Assembly: GCA_963966185.1 (NCBI GenBank)
Contig: CAWZYM010000244.1
Coordinates: 368,501-432,500, forward strand
Direction: 5' to 3'
From: Rhabditoides inermis
Lineage: Eukaryota; Nematoda; Chromadorea; Rhabditida; Rhabditidae
DNA length: 64,000 nucleotides
The notes beneath the pieces were generated by a model that saw only the letters and a program-made list of their open reading frames with translations, did not search any database and had not been told where the DNA came from. The first letter of the stretch is position 1. Each line of letters starts with the position of its first letter. Below are positions 22,701 to 36,179 of this stretch, piece after piece. The position numbers and the translations under genes were made by a program.

Positions 22701-25700
22701 AATGCTTTCTTGCGTGATATCAGCCGTGCAGCAATCACATTTTGATCGCTGATTTCGTGCAGTTTTCTCTCTTCCTTGCAGCTTTGAAATCCGATCCTGC
22801 ACGCTCACAATCGCTTTGTTTGGAGTTTGGCGTGTTATTCGCGGCGTGGGACAGTAGTGCAAGATGGTGGATGTGTCCCTCGGCTCATCGTCTTCTATCC
22901 CTCACTTCCCATCGGGTGCGATCTCATATGCACATCATCATCCATCGTTCCACCGGCAATTACATATGCATATCCTTCTCCTTCGTCTATCATCCTCTCC
23001 TTTCGGCCTTTCGCTTTCCTTCATCATCTCTCCGGATGCAATGTATATCAAGCCGCGATTCCTGTGTTCTTCTTCCTCATCTCATTGGATTTTTTCGCCT
23101 CATTTTTTTCTGTCGAAATGTATGGGAGGCGCACATATGTCAGACGACTCGGATGCTATTCGCAGATTCTCTCTCCCGCTTTCTCTTTTTTTCACTAGAC
23201 ACTCACGTGATATTGCATTACTGCGAGGTTGGAAGTGAGAACTCGGATATTTCTCCACGCTGCGTACACATGCTACGCATCTCAGGTAAATTCTCACACT
23301 GCGTACACAAAACTTGACAGTGGTACGCATGTGAAGATTGAGTGAGGCATGCTACGCACTGTTCACATGCGTGGATGGCAGACCGGCCGACGCGCAATTT
23401 GGGGCGAGTGAGACGAGCTTCACGCATTCCTCACATGCGTAGAGAAAATTCGCAAGAGAATCAGCGTACTTAGGCGCGCCCTGCTCATCTCTTCGTATCA
23501 ACGAGCATGGCTCAGGAGGTAGTGAGCTAGCGTGGTAATTCAGGATGTTGTGGGTTCGCTCCCCGCGGTTTTCAATTTGTTTTGCAAAATTGAAATATAC
23601 ATGAAAACGTTTTTTATGATGTTTATTACTATTCTATGATCAGTTTCAAAATGATATTCAACGTTTAGCTATTTTTAAATTTCCAGTACCGTTTTACCAC
23701 CGACCGATGCGCTCACGCACTCTGTTTTGCGTAGAAGACGAGTGTGCGTGTGCAACGAACACACGCACACTTGAGCCGCTTTTGCGTCCACGCATGCGTA
23801 GCATGTGTACGCAGCGTGGAGAAATATCCGAGAAGAGCAAAGAGGGGCAGGCGAGTGAGCAGAGCGCCTTCCTCTCATTCACTCACTGACAAGAAGAACA
23901 TGCAAGGAAGAACAGAAGATGTATTCAATCTGACACTGACACAAGATGCCTCTCGTCTCTCTGAAAGGAGACGAGGGGTGCGAAAAAGACAGTAAAACGG
24001 GCCAAGAAGTGGGCTGATTGCCGTCCCATGGCAGGGGAAATGGAGTTGTCGGCGTTTCTGTTTCTTCTTTCTCTTCTCTCTTGGTGTTGGTGTATTCAAT
24101 TCAATTGTGCTCGCTCCCTCGCCCCTCATCTGCGATTCGCGGTTCGAAAAGCGCACGTTGTCTCGAGTTTCACATCTCATTCGCGCCCTTGTTCGCTTGT
24201 CTCTAGTGTGTATTAGCTGCGCTAATAGGCGCTGGCAACTAGCAACGTGCATTGATATGTGTTCTCGTTCTCGAAACTGCGATGATTTCTCGGAATCGGC
24301 CGTCATGAGAACACGTAGATGGAATGGATGCGGATTGTGAATGGTTCCTCGTGCATGCCCCCAAGGCTCTCTCCACAACAACAATATCGAATCGAGTGGC
24401 GGTGCCCGTATTTGTATTCTCTTAGGAAGCAACAGGGCTCTCTTTTTCATATCATGGGCTCAGTAAAAAGAAAGAAAGAAAGAGATGGAGGAACGCCGTA
24501 ATGTGCGCCCTGGGGCTTTCGCGTTTTCACACAGCCCTGCAGCGGGCCGTGTTATTTATCAATGTATGTGGTTGTGGTTGTTGTTGTTGTGATGGAGGAA
24601 GGGAGGAAGGAAAGGGTCGGTGATAGTGTTTTTTGGCTTCCGGAGAGAGGGAGTGGGTAGATAGATGAACGTGCGGCGGCTGCACAATTAAATCAAATCA
24701 AATCAAATCATTTATTCAGAATCGTCGTGAATATGGTGTTTGCAATAGTTTACGGCGCTGATCCTGCAATCGCCTTGCTCCAATCTTCGGGGTTTCCTCG
24801 TGCCAATTGATTCCACTCAGCTCCGATACGTCCTCCTCGCACCAGAACTTCCTTCAAGTCGTCGCACCAGAACACGTAGGGCGCTCCAACCCGCCTTGTC
24901 TTGTCTCTCGGGTACCACTCCGTCACCCTTCTTGACCATCTGTCATCGTTCGCCATCTTCCTCGCCCATGTCGTCTTCTTTTTCCATATAACCTCTCGTA
25001 CATCCTCCAGTCCTGTCCTTCTCCGCACCTCCGTGTTGCGCACTCGATCCAACAGCGTCACTCCTATCATCGCCCTCTCCATCCTTCGTTGCACTCGTTG
25101 CAGCTTCTCCTTCTGCTCCACTTTCAGACACCATGTTTCTGCCGCGTACGTCAGGCTCGGCAGGATACAGACTTTCCATACATTCCTCTTCATGATCATA
25201 TTCACATTCTTCCGCGTTAGAAAAGGCCTGTGCAGGTTGAATGCCGCCCATCCAGATCCTATTCTTCTTTGTAGCTCCTTCTCGTCCTTCTTCACTGACA
25301 CCATTGAACCCAGGTACTTGAATTCGTCTGCTCGCTCCAGCAGCTCTCCTCTCAGTAGTAGGTCAGCACGAGGGCCATTCGACATGTAGACGGTCTTCTT
25401 CTTTGAAATGCGAAGTCCGATAGCAGAGCTTTCTCTTTCTATGTCGTCGAGCATCTTCTGAGCCATCGTCTTGCTTCTCGCCACCAGAATTAGATCATCT
25501 GCGTATCGTAGATGGCTCATCCTTTCTCCGTCGATGTCCAGTCCACATCTACTCCAGTCCACTCGTCGTAGCACATCCTCGAGAATAGCGTTGAATAGGG
25601 CCGGGCTGAGTACACAACCCTGTCGTACTCCTCGTTTCACTTCTACTTCAACAGCTTCACTGCCCACTTTGATCTTTGATTTCGCATTGCTGTAGATCAT

Positions 25701-28700
25701 CTCAAGCAGTCGTACCAGCTTCGGATTGATTCCCTGTCGATGAAGTGCATTCCAGACAGCGTTAAATTCAACAGAGTCGTATGCCTTTTCATAGTCCAGA
25801 AAGATCAGCACCAGGTTGAGGCGATAGGCGTAGCATTTGTTGATCAGCTCGCGGACGGTGTGTATATGTTCGATTGTGGAAAAGGTCCTCCTGAATCCCG
25901 CCTGCTCCACAGACTGTTCTGCATCCAGTGTCTTCTCCATTCGACCAAGCAGAATACGAGTAAACAGCTTGAACATTGTCGGAAGTACAGCAATCGGTCT
26001 GAAGTTGCACAGATCCAACAAGTCTCCACTCTTTGGCAGCAGTGTTGTTAAAGAGTCAGCAAAAGTTTCCGGAAGCTCTTCGTTTTCGATTATCCCATTC
26101 AGCATTCGCGTGGTGATGTCTGCGATGGTTTCTGCGGGTATTCGTAACATAGCATTCGACACGTGGTCTATGCCCGGTGCATTCCTCTTGCGCATTCGAG
26201 ACAGGTGATGTAGTACTTCATCCTTAAGAATGTGAGGCAAAGGCTCCTCGTCCAGCGGTTGTAGCAATGGGACTGCCACTCGGCTTCTGAAGAGCACGTT
26301 GTAGAATTCCTTGACTTCGTCTTCGAGTTCTCCCTGGTTGCTGGTGCACGTTCCGTTCGCTCTTCGTATCGTAGTCAAGGAGGGAGTGTGGGCCGGCTCA
26401 AAAAGTCTTCGCTTAGAAAGTGTCTCCTTGTACAGCTGCCACTTCTTCCTGTCTCTATCGTCTTGTAGAGAGATGCGCAGGGCTTTGTTCGTGTTGACTA
26501 GGGCTATTCTCAATCGGGAATCAGGCTTGTTTAGTAGTCGGCGCCGTTGATCGAACAGGTCCTTCGTTCTTGAAGACATCCATTCGCGTAGAGGTTCCTT
26601 GTGTGTTGCTGATTTGTAGGCGGTACATAGGCTATCCTTGATGTAGATGTATAGTTCAGACGGGGTTCCTGTTCTTTCTTTGTCGAACGTCGCTTCTAAT
26701 CCAGCCCGATAAAGCGGCCAGTCGGTAACATCACGAGTTCTTTTCGTCTTCTGGACTTTTCGGAAGAGATTCAGATTGATCTCCATTCGTACTGGACGGT
26801 GATCACTCCAAAAGTTCAGGCGGTTGATTGTAGATACTTTCTTAAGGTAGCGCGTAGATCGAACCATGAAAAGATCATATTCATTTCTTTCGCCCGTCTT
26901 GGGATTCCTCCAAGTCCACTTTCGTCCAGGCCTCTGTTTGAAGTGCGAGTTGGCGATCTTCCATCCGTTGGCGGAGCAGAAGTCGACCAATATCTCTCCT
27001 CTCGCGTTTCGTGTACCATAGCCATAGTTGCCAAGACTTGGTTCCGATGGATGGCTGCGTAGACCGGGGGCAGCGTTAAGATCTCCACACCAGACGGTAC
27101 ATGTTCGTCTTCCTCCACTATTTCTCTGCGTGGACCGATGTTGTACCTCATCGAGAATAGCGTCGTACTCCGTCTGGGGAGCGGCATCCGTCGGCATATA
27201 ACAACAGATTTCTGCACAATTGAACGGAAACATTGGAGACTGTTGCAACTTGCAACAGCAAGCACGTGACTGTCCCGCTGACAGTGCTGGCGTAGAGTGG
27301 CAGTGGAGAGAGAGGGGTGATGTGTGTTTGCTAGCTGTCCTCCACTCTCTCCTCTCATCATCATCTACGCAGCTTCTCCTGAACCATGCCGATACAGCGC
27401 GTGTTTGTGCAAGTGCGATAATCGGATTTGCGCGCCTTTGCCGCTTTTTGGTGGCGAGTGGAACTCTCTCCTCTCTCTCTCCCTCCCTCTCTTTCCCTCT
27501 CCTTCTCTCTCTCTCTCTCTCTCGCAGAAAGCAGAAAACAGCGGAGGCAGAGGGAGTGAGTAGGCCTCCTGCCGGGGCAATTCATTACCGATTCAGTCGA
27601 GTCAAAGAGTCGCATCGATTGTTGTGTCCAGGAGGAGAAGAGGGAAGAGCTTCGGTGTGTGGCGAGAGGAAGAAGGAGAGGAGTGTTGTGGTTGCCTTTG
27701 AGGCGACACGCCACTTGAATTTCCGCGTGCTATGTGTATGGACAAGGGGAATGTCTGGAAGTGTAGTCATTGCATGGCCATGGAATATTTCGTGGACCAC
27801 GCGACTCGCATTTAAACCACTACCACAACAACAAGTATTGTGGGCCGAGAGACTGGGGCCTGAATATGGAAATGAGTCCCTACACAGCCTTTTACAGCCG
27901 CCTGGGAAGCGGGCACGAGATTTGTTATTTGTTTGGCAGCACATGGTAGTGAATTGCAGAGTGGAGAGAAAATGAGAGTTTTGTGGGATTGTAGCGGTGC
28001 GGTGAAAGGCGGCAAGTGTGTACGCTTGTACGTGTTCTCTCTTTCTCTCTCTTTCTCTCTCTCTCTCTCACTCGACTAGCGGCAGTGCCAGCCAGCCAGC
28101 AAATTAGCATAGTCGTTTGAGAGAGAGGCACTTGTGTATTTTGGGAGGCGGAGGAGGAGGTTGTTTGCACGGCGCACGAGTGACGAGCGTGGTGTGACTG
28201 CACGGGGCAGAGGAACGAATACGAGCATTACTGCCAGAGCCAGTTGTTCGCTATTGTTTTGATGAAGAATGACTGATGTTCAATCGTAGGATCCGTTCAT
28301 TGATTTGATTTATTGACGGGGCTGATTGATTGAGATTGGTGATTGATTGATGTGCTTGCAGGTGCAAGTGGGTACTCGGATGTACGACACGGGCGAACTC
28401 CAGAAGCTCATCCCCCAGCTGGAAGAGGCCATCGACAAAAAGGTATGCAATGCACGATATATTCTTATATTAATTTTTTTTTCTAAAATGAGTGTACCAC
28501 GATGATCTTTGTTGATTTCGTTTTGTTTTGTTCATCAGTTGATGTGGAGTCGGCGAGTTAATGATACGCTGTAATTACAGAACACACTCTCTGTTTAGTA
28601 GTTGGTAGCTCTTTTTCGGTTAGATTAGGAAGAAAATAGGATACGTGTCTTCTTGCTTGCATTCATGTTGGTCTTGTCAACAATTTAAACGTCTTTCCTT

Positions 28701-30299
28701 TCTTATCATATTTGGTCACCGTTCTCTCCGAATCTCTACTTTTTTGTCATTTGTTTATCACACTCATAATTTTTGGTCGTTTTGCGTTAGATGACTGCTT
28801 GTGTTTTGTTGTTGTAACAAATCTGCAAAATGTTGAGAGTGGAGGGGAGGTTCGATAGCGATAGGGTGGAGACACACGACATACTACATGCAAAACAGTC
28901 AACGATGGAAGAATTTGTTTTGTATTTCGACTTTCGACATTATTGATCCTTCTTTTTTCCAGGACCGTCAGCTGCGCCAGCAACAGCACACTGTCGAGAG
29001 CCATCTGAAGAGGATCGCCGAGCTGGAGGGAGAGGTCACCAGCCTACAGGTAAATATTGATTGATTTATTGATTTTCTTATCGCTTACTGGCACTCTCTA
29101 ATGTTGTATATGAGTGGGTCCGCGTTTTCGTTACTAGATATGTGTGAATGGAGTGTCAACAGCGGCCTATGAGGGAGTGGGTATTATGTGGTATTGGAGG
29201 GTGTCATTAGTATGTGCGAGCGCGAGCAGGGCCCCGAGTGATGCAATATCGAATTTCCACAATAACACCGCGCCTCTCATGTTTCTTCATGTTTTCATCG
29301 CCCCCAGCCAGCTCTTTTTTCACCCATCACCGAGTCGCGGAGTGCCGAAGCGCTAATGAGAGATCCCATCCGAAGAGGGAATGCCTGCTGTTTTAGCCCC
29401 GAGCTTTTGCAACATGTGTAGGTTTGGGTGTGACATGCGTGAAATTGTAGCAGGAGACGGTGGGAAGGCGTGCCTATGAATTGTTCTCGTTTCTCGGAGT
29501 GGCTATGGAGAAAGGGGGGAGAGAGGGAGGGAGAGAGGGAGTTGTGTGGAGTGTGGAGTGATATGCGTGCGCTGTGCGGCTGTCTGCTCTGGAATGTAGG
29601 CCCCTTTCCCTCTTTCGCATTCTCTTTGTTCTCCATTGACGTGGTCGTTTCAGCGGGAATGCGACAAGCTGCGTTCTGTGCTGGAGCAGAAGGCGCAGTC
29701 GGCGGCGTCTCCGGGCGCGGCGGCGGCCGGGGGAGGACCCGGCTCCCCCGCCCTCACTCCCTCCGCCAAGGCCAGCGAGGAACTGCGCAACGACCTGCAG
29801 ACAGTGAGTGACGGGGAGGGAGAGGGGGGGGGGGTGCATGTGTGACTGGGCGATTCAGAAGGTGGTTCTGCCGAATGACTCGCACGCCTCGCAGCCGCAG
29901 CGGGCCAAGAAGCTGGCCGTGTCTGCCGAGCCGACCACGCTCGACCAGCAGACAGCCACCCTCCAACACCACAGCAAGACGGCCGGGTGAGGGGTGGAGA
30001 GGGAGAGAGAGGGACGAGGAAGAGCATGGCACACAGCTTTATGCTACATTCCAATAGGGTTGAATTGAAAAGTATGGAACGGGAGAATAATAGTGACTAG
30101 CTGAAGTGACTGTTGCAGGTCGAAGCAGCTGATCCGTGATGCGGTGCAGCGGAACGACTTCCTGAAGCAGCTGGCGAAGGAGCAGATGGTGGAGCTGGTG
30201 GAGTGCATGTACGAGATGCGGGCGCGCGCCGGACAGTGGGTCATACAGGAGGGAGAGCCCGGAGACAGACTCTTCGTCGTCGCCGGTCAGTGAGGGGAG

Positions 30300-30349
<50 letters not shown>

Positions 30350-33300
30350 GGCGGGGACAGTGCGTGTGTTCCAGAGGGCCAGCTGCAAGTGTCTCGTGAG
30401 GGTCAGGTGCTGGGCACTATGCAGGCCGGCACGGTGATGGGAGAACTCGCCATCCTCTACAACTGCACCAGGTGAGCAGAGGGGGACTCGTACTCGTGAT
30501 CGGTGTCGCATGTCTCGCGCAATGACTACACATGGTGTGTGTGTGGGGGGGGTGGTGGTATGTAGACGGGTACTGTGGCGTGCCGGCCCCCCGCGTCTCT
30601 CCGTCTCACTCCTCCCACCACACTCTCGTCGTCTCTCCATCATCATCATCCGCCGTCTCCCATGTCCGATCACCGCGGCTTGATTTGTGTTAACCCGCTG
30701 ACCGCCGCTGCAGCGGCTAGTCGATTCGTTGCTGCTGCGAGAAGAGGAGAGGAGAGGAGACGCTTGGTGCGGCGGCGTGTCTCGCTTTCGCTCTGCGCGT
30801 TGCATTGTCAAGGCTGGCTGTTGTGATCGGCAGAGGCGGAAGCTGACAGGCGGACTGCCGACTGCTGTACAACCATATACACAGTTGTGTGTGTGTGTTT
30901 GCGTGGACTGGGTGGGCGGACAAAGGGAGGAGTGTGGCAGGCAGCGACTCGGGTGCACCCATCCTTCCCCTTCCCACAACGCCCCATCAGTCGTCTGCAC
31001 TCGTTGATCACTGTCTCCCGTTATTGTACGCACACTACTACGCCCTTTACGGTTTCATTCCCGCCGCCCGCCCGGCCGTTCTGTATTCGGACATTTGACG
31101 CGGATGCCCCCCTGCGAGAGTGGGAATGGTGGAATCGAATTCGCGATCGTGCACGTCTCTTGTGTGGGCCAAGCTGTGGGCGAAGCTGCGAGGAGGGAAG
31201 GAGGAGGAGGGGAGGGGAGAGCGGAGGAGGAGGAGGAAGAAGAACGACTATGAGAGGATAAGCAGGAAGTGAGGCGAGAGGGGGGACGGTTGCGAGTGAG
31301 TGCATGTGTGATGATGTGTGTTTCAGGACTGCTTCGGTGCAGGCTCTGTCTGATGTTCAGTTGTGGGTGCTGGATCGGAGTGTCTTCCAGATGATCACGA
31401 TGCGCCTCGGAATGGAGAGGCACAGCCAGCTCATGAACTTCCTTTCCAAGGTGGGCAAAGGCAGAGAGACACGAGTAGCCAGTGTCCTCTCTCGCTGCTC
31501 TTTTGGTATTTTGCTCTTGCAACTCGTCATTGCAAGTTATGCGTTGAGTGTTTTGGTTTTGTGCGTCGCTCGCTCGGTGTTTCTATTCCCGTTAAAAGGT
31601 TAACGGGTTGAGAGTTGTGGAAAATTGGGTGTGGATTCTAGTGTGATTTCACGTTTTTGCGTTGATCGATAGTGTTTTGTATCGGATGTGATAGATGTAA
31701 TGTGAGAAAGTGAAAGAATGGGATTAGATGAGTGTGATTGTAGTAACAATACATCATGCAAGTGGATACAATCTGCAACGACTAGATAATTTGTATTTTG
31801 TTTTGCCGGTTTTTTTCTATTTCCACTTTTTAATGGGAACGGAAACGAGTATGTGAAACATAGGGGGAACATTGTGAGGACAAGTGATTCATGGATGAGA
31901 AAGAATAGAAATAGAATGATGGAAACATGGTGTTGTTGTTCTCCCTTTCTCGCACCGAGATGCGACTCTTTGCAGTCGGAATGTCGAGTTCACTGAAAGA
32001 CAAGAGAAGAAGTGAGAGACTGAAGCAAACGCATAATCTCATGATTTGATTTGTGTTGCGAGAAGGCAGAGAACGACAAAGGAAGACAGTTTTCTTGTAG
32101 GTGATTGGTCATCGCGTATTAGAGAGTAAGGTATAGCAGTGTTGCAAAATTAGGAAGAACTTTGGAGTCAGCATCAGTAAGATGACAAAATTTCGAGTTC
32201 TGATTGTAAGTGCGTGTTCTTGCAATGGGATCAAGAGAATACAAATAGAAAACTACGTTTGATACGTTTGGACAAATCTATAAATGAATGTGTTGCAGGT
32301 GACGATCTTCGAGGGTCTGTCGCAGGATAGGATCAGCAAGATGGCAGATGTGATGGACCAGGACTACTACGCGGGAGGACACCACATCATACGACAGGGA
32401 GAGAAGGTGCGCAGAGGGCAGAGAGAGAGACGATGGGGACTCACTGACGAGATTCGTGAATACGACAGGGTAGATAGAAAGTACAAGAAGTTTACAGTTT
32501 ACCTATACTGTCTACTGACGATTTATTGTCATTGTGAAGAATGGTGATTGGTGAAATATGAATGTTGACGTTGTGTTTGTTCAGGGCGACACGTTCTTTG
32601 TGATCAACAGCGGGCAGGTGCGGGTGACGCAGCTGATCGACGGAGAGACGGAGCCGCGCGAGATCCGCACACTCAAGCAGGGAGACTTCTTCGGGGAGAA
32701 GGCCCTGCTGGGGGAGGAGGTGCGCACCGCCAACATCATCGCCCAGTCGCCCGGCGTCGAGGTGCTCACCCTAGACAGGGAGAGCTTCCTCAAGCTGTGC
32801 GGGGACCTGGACGCCATCAAGCGGGACTACGGAGACACGGAGAGACTGGCCAGGGCGTCGGTCGTCGACCCGCCATCCCCTGTCAGGGCAGAGAGGAACG
32901 CTATCGCGGAGGAGATGGCAGGGGTGACACTGAAGAGCCTGAAGAGAATAGCCACCCTCGGAGTGGGAGGGTTCGGAAGGGTCGAGCTGGTGTGCCTCAA
33001 CGGAGACAAGAGCAGGACGTACGCACTCAAGGCACTCAAGGTGAGGGATAGGAGAGAGAGAGAGGGCGGGAGGGAGAGGGGGGAGGAAAGGAGGAGGAGA
33101 GGGGGGGGGAAGACGGGAGAAGACTGTTGCGTTGTTTTCAGAAGAAGCACATTGTTGACACTCGGCAGCAGGAGCACATCTTTGCCGAGAGGAACATCAT
33201 GAACGAGACCAACACGGACTGGATCGTCAAGTGAGTATCTGTTTCTAGGCTCACAGTGTAAATATACGCTGTTGGTGTTGATTGTTTGCAATGTGATGTT

Positions 33301-33439
33301 GCTGTGAAATATGTGAGCATGTGAATGTTGAAGGCTGTACAAGACGTTCCGCGACACGAAGTTTGTGTACATGCTGCTCGAGGTGTGCCTGGGAGGAGAG
33401 CTGTGGACGACACTGCGAGATCGGTGAGTGGAGAAGGGA

Positions 33440-33486
<47 letters not shown>

Positions 33487-34507
33487 GGGATGATGAGTGG
33501 ACGATTGCAGCGGTCACTTTGACGACTACACTGCCCGCTTCTATGTGGCGTGTGTGCTGGAGGGTCTGGAATACCTGCACAGGAAACACATTGTCTACAG
33601 GGATCTGAAGGTAGGAAGGAGAAGAGGATCGGATCAGATTCGATGGATGACAGTCTGGTCTATGAGGGGAGTGCGGCGGCAATGACAGAATCACACTCTT
33701 GCATGTTTGCAGCCCGAGAACTGTCTGCTCACGAACACTGGCTACCTCAAGCTCGTCGATTTCGGATTCGCCAAGAAGCTGGCCAGCGGAAGGAAGACGT
33801 GGACCTTCTGCGGAACTCCTGAGTGAGTCGAATCAGCTCTTCTTCTTCTTGGTGTTGTTGTTGTTTCATTCATAGTATGTTGTTGCAGGTACGTTTCTCC
33901 GGAAATCATCCTGAACAAGGGACACGACCAGGCCGCCGACTACTGGGCACTCGGAATCTACATCTGTGAGCTGATGCTCGGACGGCCGCCATTCCAGGTG
34001 AGAGACGGGAGAAGGGAGAGCAGGAGTGATGATGAGTGTGTGGTTTTCAGGCGTCTGACCCGATGAAGACGTACACGCTGATCCTGAAGGGAGTGGATGC
34101 TCTCGAGATCCCGAACAGGCGGATCGGAAAGACGGCCACTGCTCTCGTGAAGAAACTGTGCAGGGACAACCCGAGTGAACGGCTCGGAAGCGGCAGCGGA
34201 GGAGTGAACGACATACGAAAGCACAGGTGGGGAGATGAACAGAAAAGAGAGAGAGAGAGATGTGAAAAGCATAAGTGAGTGATTGTCGTTTTTCAGGTGG
34301 TTCATGGGCTTTGACTGGGACGGTCTCCGCTCGCATGCCCTCAAGGCGCCCATCCTCCCCAAGGTACGTTGTCGATTAGATTATTGATTGATTGACTGTG
34401 TGACGTTTGAGGTGAGCAACCCTGCGGATGTGACCAACTTCGACAACTACCCGCCCGACCAGGACGTGCCTCCCGATGAGTTCTCGGGATGGGACGAGGG
34501 CTTCTAA
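19761..34507 (+). CDS. egl-4: cGMP-dependent protein kinase EGL-4
   Basis: Eighteen exons: 19761-19862, 28362-28442, 28963-29049, 29654-29803, 29859-29986, 30119-30285, 30375-30471, 31327-31450, 32299-32406, 32585-33040, 33142-33230, 33334-33423, 33511-33610, 33713-33822, 33889-33997, 34051-34226, 34297-34363, 34412-34507. All phases close and give 778 residues, close to the known EGL-4 length. The order is: N-terminal coiled coil ([15 protein letters not shown]), pseudosubstrate-like segment ([11 protein letters not shown]), two cyclic-nucleotide-binding domains ([34 protein letters not shown]), then the kinase with [34 protein letters not shown] and GTPEYVSPE, and an AGC C-tail ending [10 protein letters not shown]. 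Catalytic and nucleotide-binding residues are all present. The enzyme phosphorylates Ser/Thr of substrates on cGMP binding; in C. elegans it acts in sensory adaptation, body size and quiescence. The last acceptor is weak (GTTTGAG). Intron 1 is 8.5 kb and full of mobile DNA. Confidence 0.97.
21076..21421 (-). mobile_element. 346-bp retrocopy or SINE-like element, copy A
   Basis: This block is closely similar to 48245-48613. It is flanked by a 9-bp direct repeat ATCGTGATT (21067-21075 and 21422-21430), a likely target-site duplication. Read on the minus strand it carries short protein-like frames ([18 protein letters not shown]) broken by frame changes, as in a copied mRNA. No A/B box was seen. 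It lies in egl-4 intron 1. Confidence 0.7.
22155..22178 (+). CDS. egl-4: candidate alternative first exon of egl-4
   Basis: An ATG in good context (GTCGCCATGTT) opens an 8-codon frame, MFSRNPPA, that ends in phase 0 at a strong donor (GCG before GTGAGT). Exon 2 at 28362 also starts in phase 0, so splicing would give a kinase with a short alternative N-terminus. A GA-rich, promoter-like stretch (21865-22045) precedes it. C. elegans egl-4 is known to use several first exons. This assignment is an inference from splice and phase logic. Confidence 0.55.
23242..23832. mobile_element. non-autonomous DNA transposon with perfect 39-bp terminal inverted repeats
   Basis: Termini 23242-23280 and 23794-23832 are exact inverted copies (outer bases CTCGGATATTTCTCCACGCT). 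Just inside the left end, a motif of the type TACGCATGTG/CACATGCG recurs at least five times (about 23270-23445), as subterminal transposase-binding repeats do. A tRNA-like module (23505-23568, B box GGGTTCGCTCCCC) lies in the interior. No transposase frame is present. No convincing target-site duplication was seen beyond AA. The element lies in egl-4 intron 1. Confidence 0.82.
24688..27248 (-). mobile_element. RTE-type non-LTR retrotransposon, 5' truncated, with intact 832-codon frame
   Basis: The minus-strand open frame 27248-24750 encodes the C-terminal part of an AP-endonuclease domain ([31 protein letters not shown]). A reverse transcriptase follows with [43 protein letters not shown] and the catalytic [10 protein letters not shown], then a thumb/C-terminal part ([20 protein letters not shown]). 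The first part of the endonuclease domain is missing, as expected for 5' truncation on insertion. After the stop come a short 3' UTR and an (ATTTG)n-like tail at 24688-24712, typical of RTE elements. No stop interrupts the frame, so the insertion is probably young. It sits antisense in egl-4 intron 1. Confidence 0.93.
30301..33482. repeat. GA microsatellites in egl-4 introns
   Basis: Pure (GA)n tracts at 30300-30345 and 33442-33482, with G/A on the sense strand, in short introns beside exons 6 and 12. A purine-rich stretch also occurs at 33050-33120. Confidence 0.85.
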
Positions 34508-35532
34508 ACGTGCCCCGCCCCCCTAGCCCCGCCTCTATCTGCCCCGCCCCTTTCCCGCCTCGACTCGTCCGGCGAGCTACGTGGGCGCGTCTGCCACATA
34601 TAGTGTGTACATATTTGACCCCGTTGATCTAATAATACGGCGATGCTTGGCGCGCATCGAAAAAGAGAGAAAGAGAGAGATAGAGCCGATTGCGCCAGTC
34701 CCCGTCATGAGTTTGTCTGTTTTTTGCGTTCGCTTAGGCTCTAGTCTGGTATACTTGAGTATATTTTATTATGTAATTCGTCGTTGTATTGTGTCTATCT
34801 CTCTCCACCGTCCCTCTGTCTCTCTCTCTCGTGTGTACAGTATCTCTCATTCATTTTCGCTCTTTTGAAATGAAGCAACACACAACACACACTTCTTTGT
34901 TTTGCCCGCTATAATAATATTTTTCGAAATGAATATGGTGTTTATTGTTTTGTTGGGAGGGATTTGGCTGGTTTCCAGTTGGATGGATTCGATTGAAGGC
35001 CGTGTTTCTTGAATGAAACCGGTCGAGTAAAGGCGCAGTCAGCTGATTGACAGAAAGTGTGTTCTCACATTTCAACTATTTTTCTAGAGAAACTATAAAC
35101 TGTGGAATATTGTCCGATCTGCGCCTTGTATCACATGTTATCTCTCTTATCTCTTTTCTCGTCGATGTGTTTTCTCACCCCGTGGTGCAATTCTAGTTGG
35201 TCAGCTATCGATTTTATGCATAGCGAGTTGACGACAGTGTCGCACTGTGTTGTGTCTCTGATTGAGACACGCGGAAGAAGGTAGAGTCTAGTGTGCAGTG
35301 CTACACTGTCAATGCACCCTTATCTACCCATCCACGCTCCTATGATCCTACTGCATTCTTCTTCAATACCCTTTCGGATAGTTGCGTTGCCGTCTCTCAT
35401 ACCTCACTTTTTTCAAAGCGCTCCGTAAACGTTGAGTGACGGTTTCTATCATGTATCGTCTATTCCAATGTATTGATTGAAGCGTTTACTCCTTGGTGAA
35501 TGCGTGAATCACCAGTCTCGTTCAGATCGAAA
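34508..35532. other. egl-4 3' UTR and spacer upstream of the PXMP4-like gene
   Basis: About 1 kb of non-coding DNA between two plus-strand genes, starting with a C-rich 3' UTR stretch. The acceptor GTTCAG at 35520-35525, seven bases before the next ATG, suggests that the downstream message receives a spliced leader or has a 5' exon in this stretch. Confidence 0.45.
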
Positions 35533-36145
35533 ATGATGGAGTCGCTGCGTTTTCTGATCGAGAACTGGGAGATGGTGGGGAACTATCTGCTGGAGAAGTA
35601 CAAGGATCAGGAGTGGATCCTCGCCGCAATCAAGGGACTCCGCAACGGACTGTTGTACGTATCGACTGCTTGATTGGTTAGTATTGATTGATTGATTGAT
35701 TGCTTGCAGGTATGGCGCGCGCATCCGCGCCCCCCACGCACTCGTCATGGTCTTTCTGTTCGGCGAGGGAGCGTGAGTTCATTTATACATGTTTATGGAT
35801 TGATACTGGCTTTACGTAAGTTTACGGTTCGTCAATAGACGTGAGAGGTGGGGTATAATGTAGACGAGAATGTCTGGTTTGATAGTTGCGTACATTGATC
35901 CTGGATCGCTAAGAGCCGTTTATGCGGATCCAAAGAAGCTGTTGTGAGTTCACCAATCTGTTGTAAACGCCTTTTTTGCTGCCTTTGAACGTGATGATTC
36001 TGTTTGAGGTTCGTGGACAAGTTGCGTCTCATCTTCCGACTCACCAAACAACACGCGATGAATCTGGCCAAATTCGTGTTCAGCTACAAGCTCACGCACG
36101 GGGCACTCAACAAGGTCTCCCTCGACTGTACTAGATAGATCCTCA

Positions 36146-36179
<34 letters not shown>

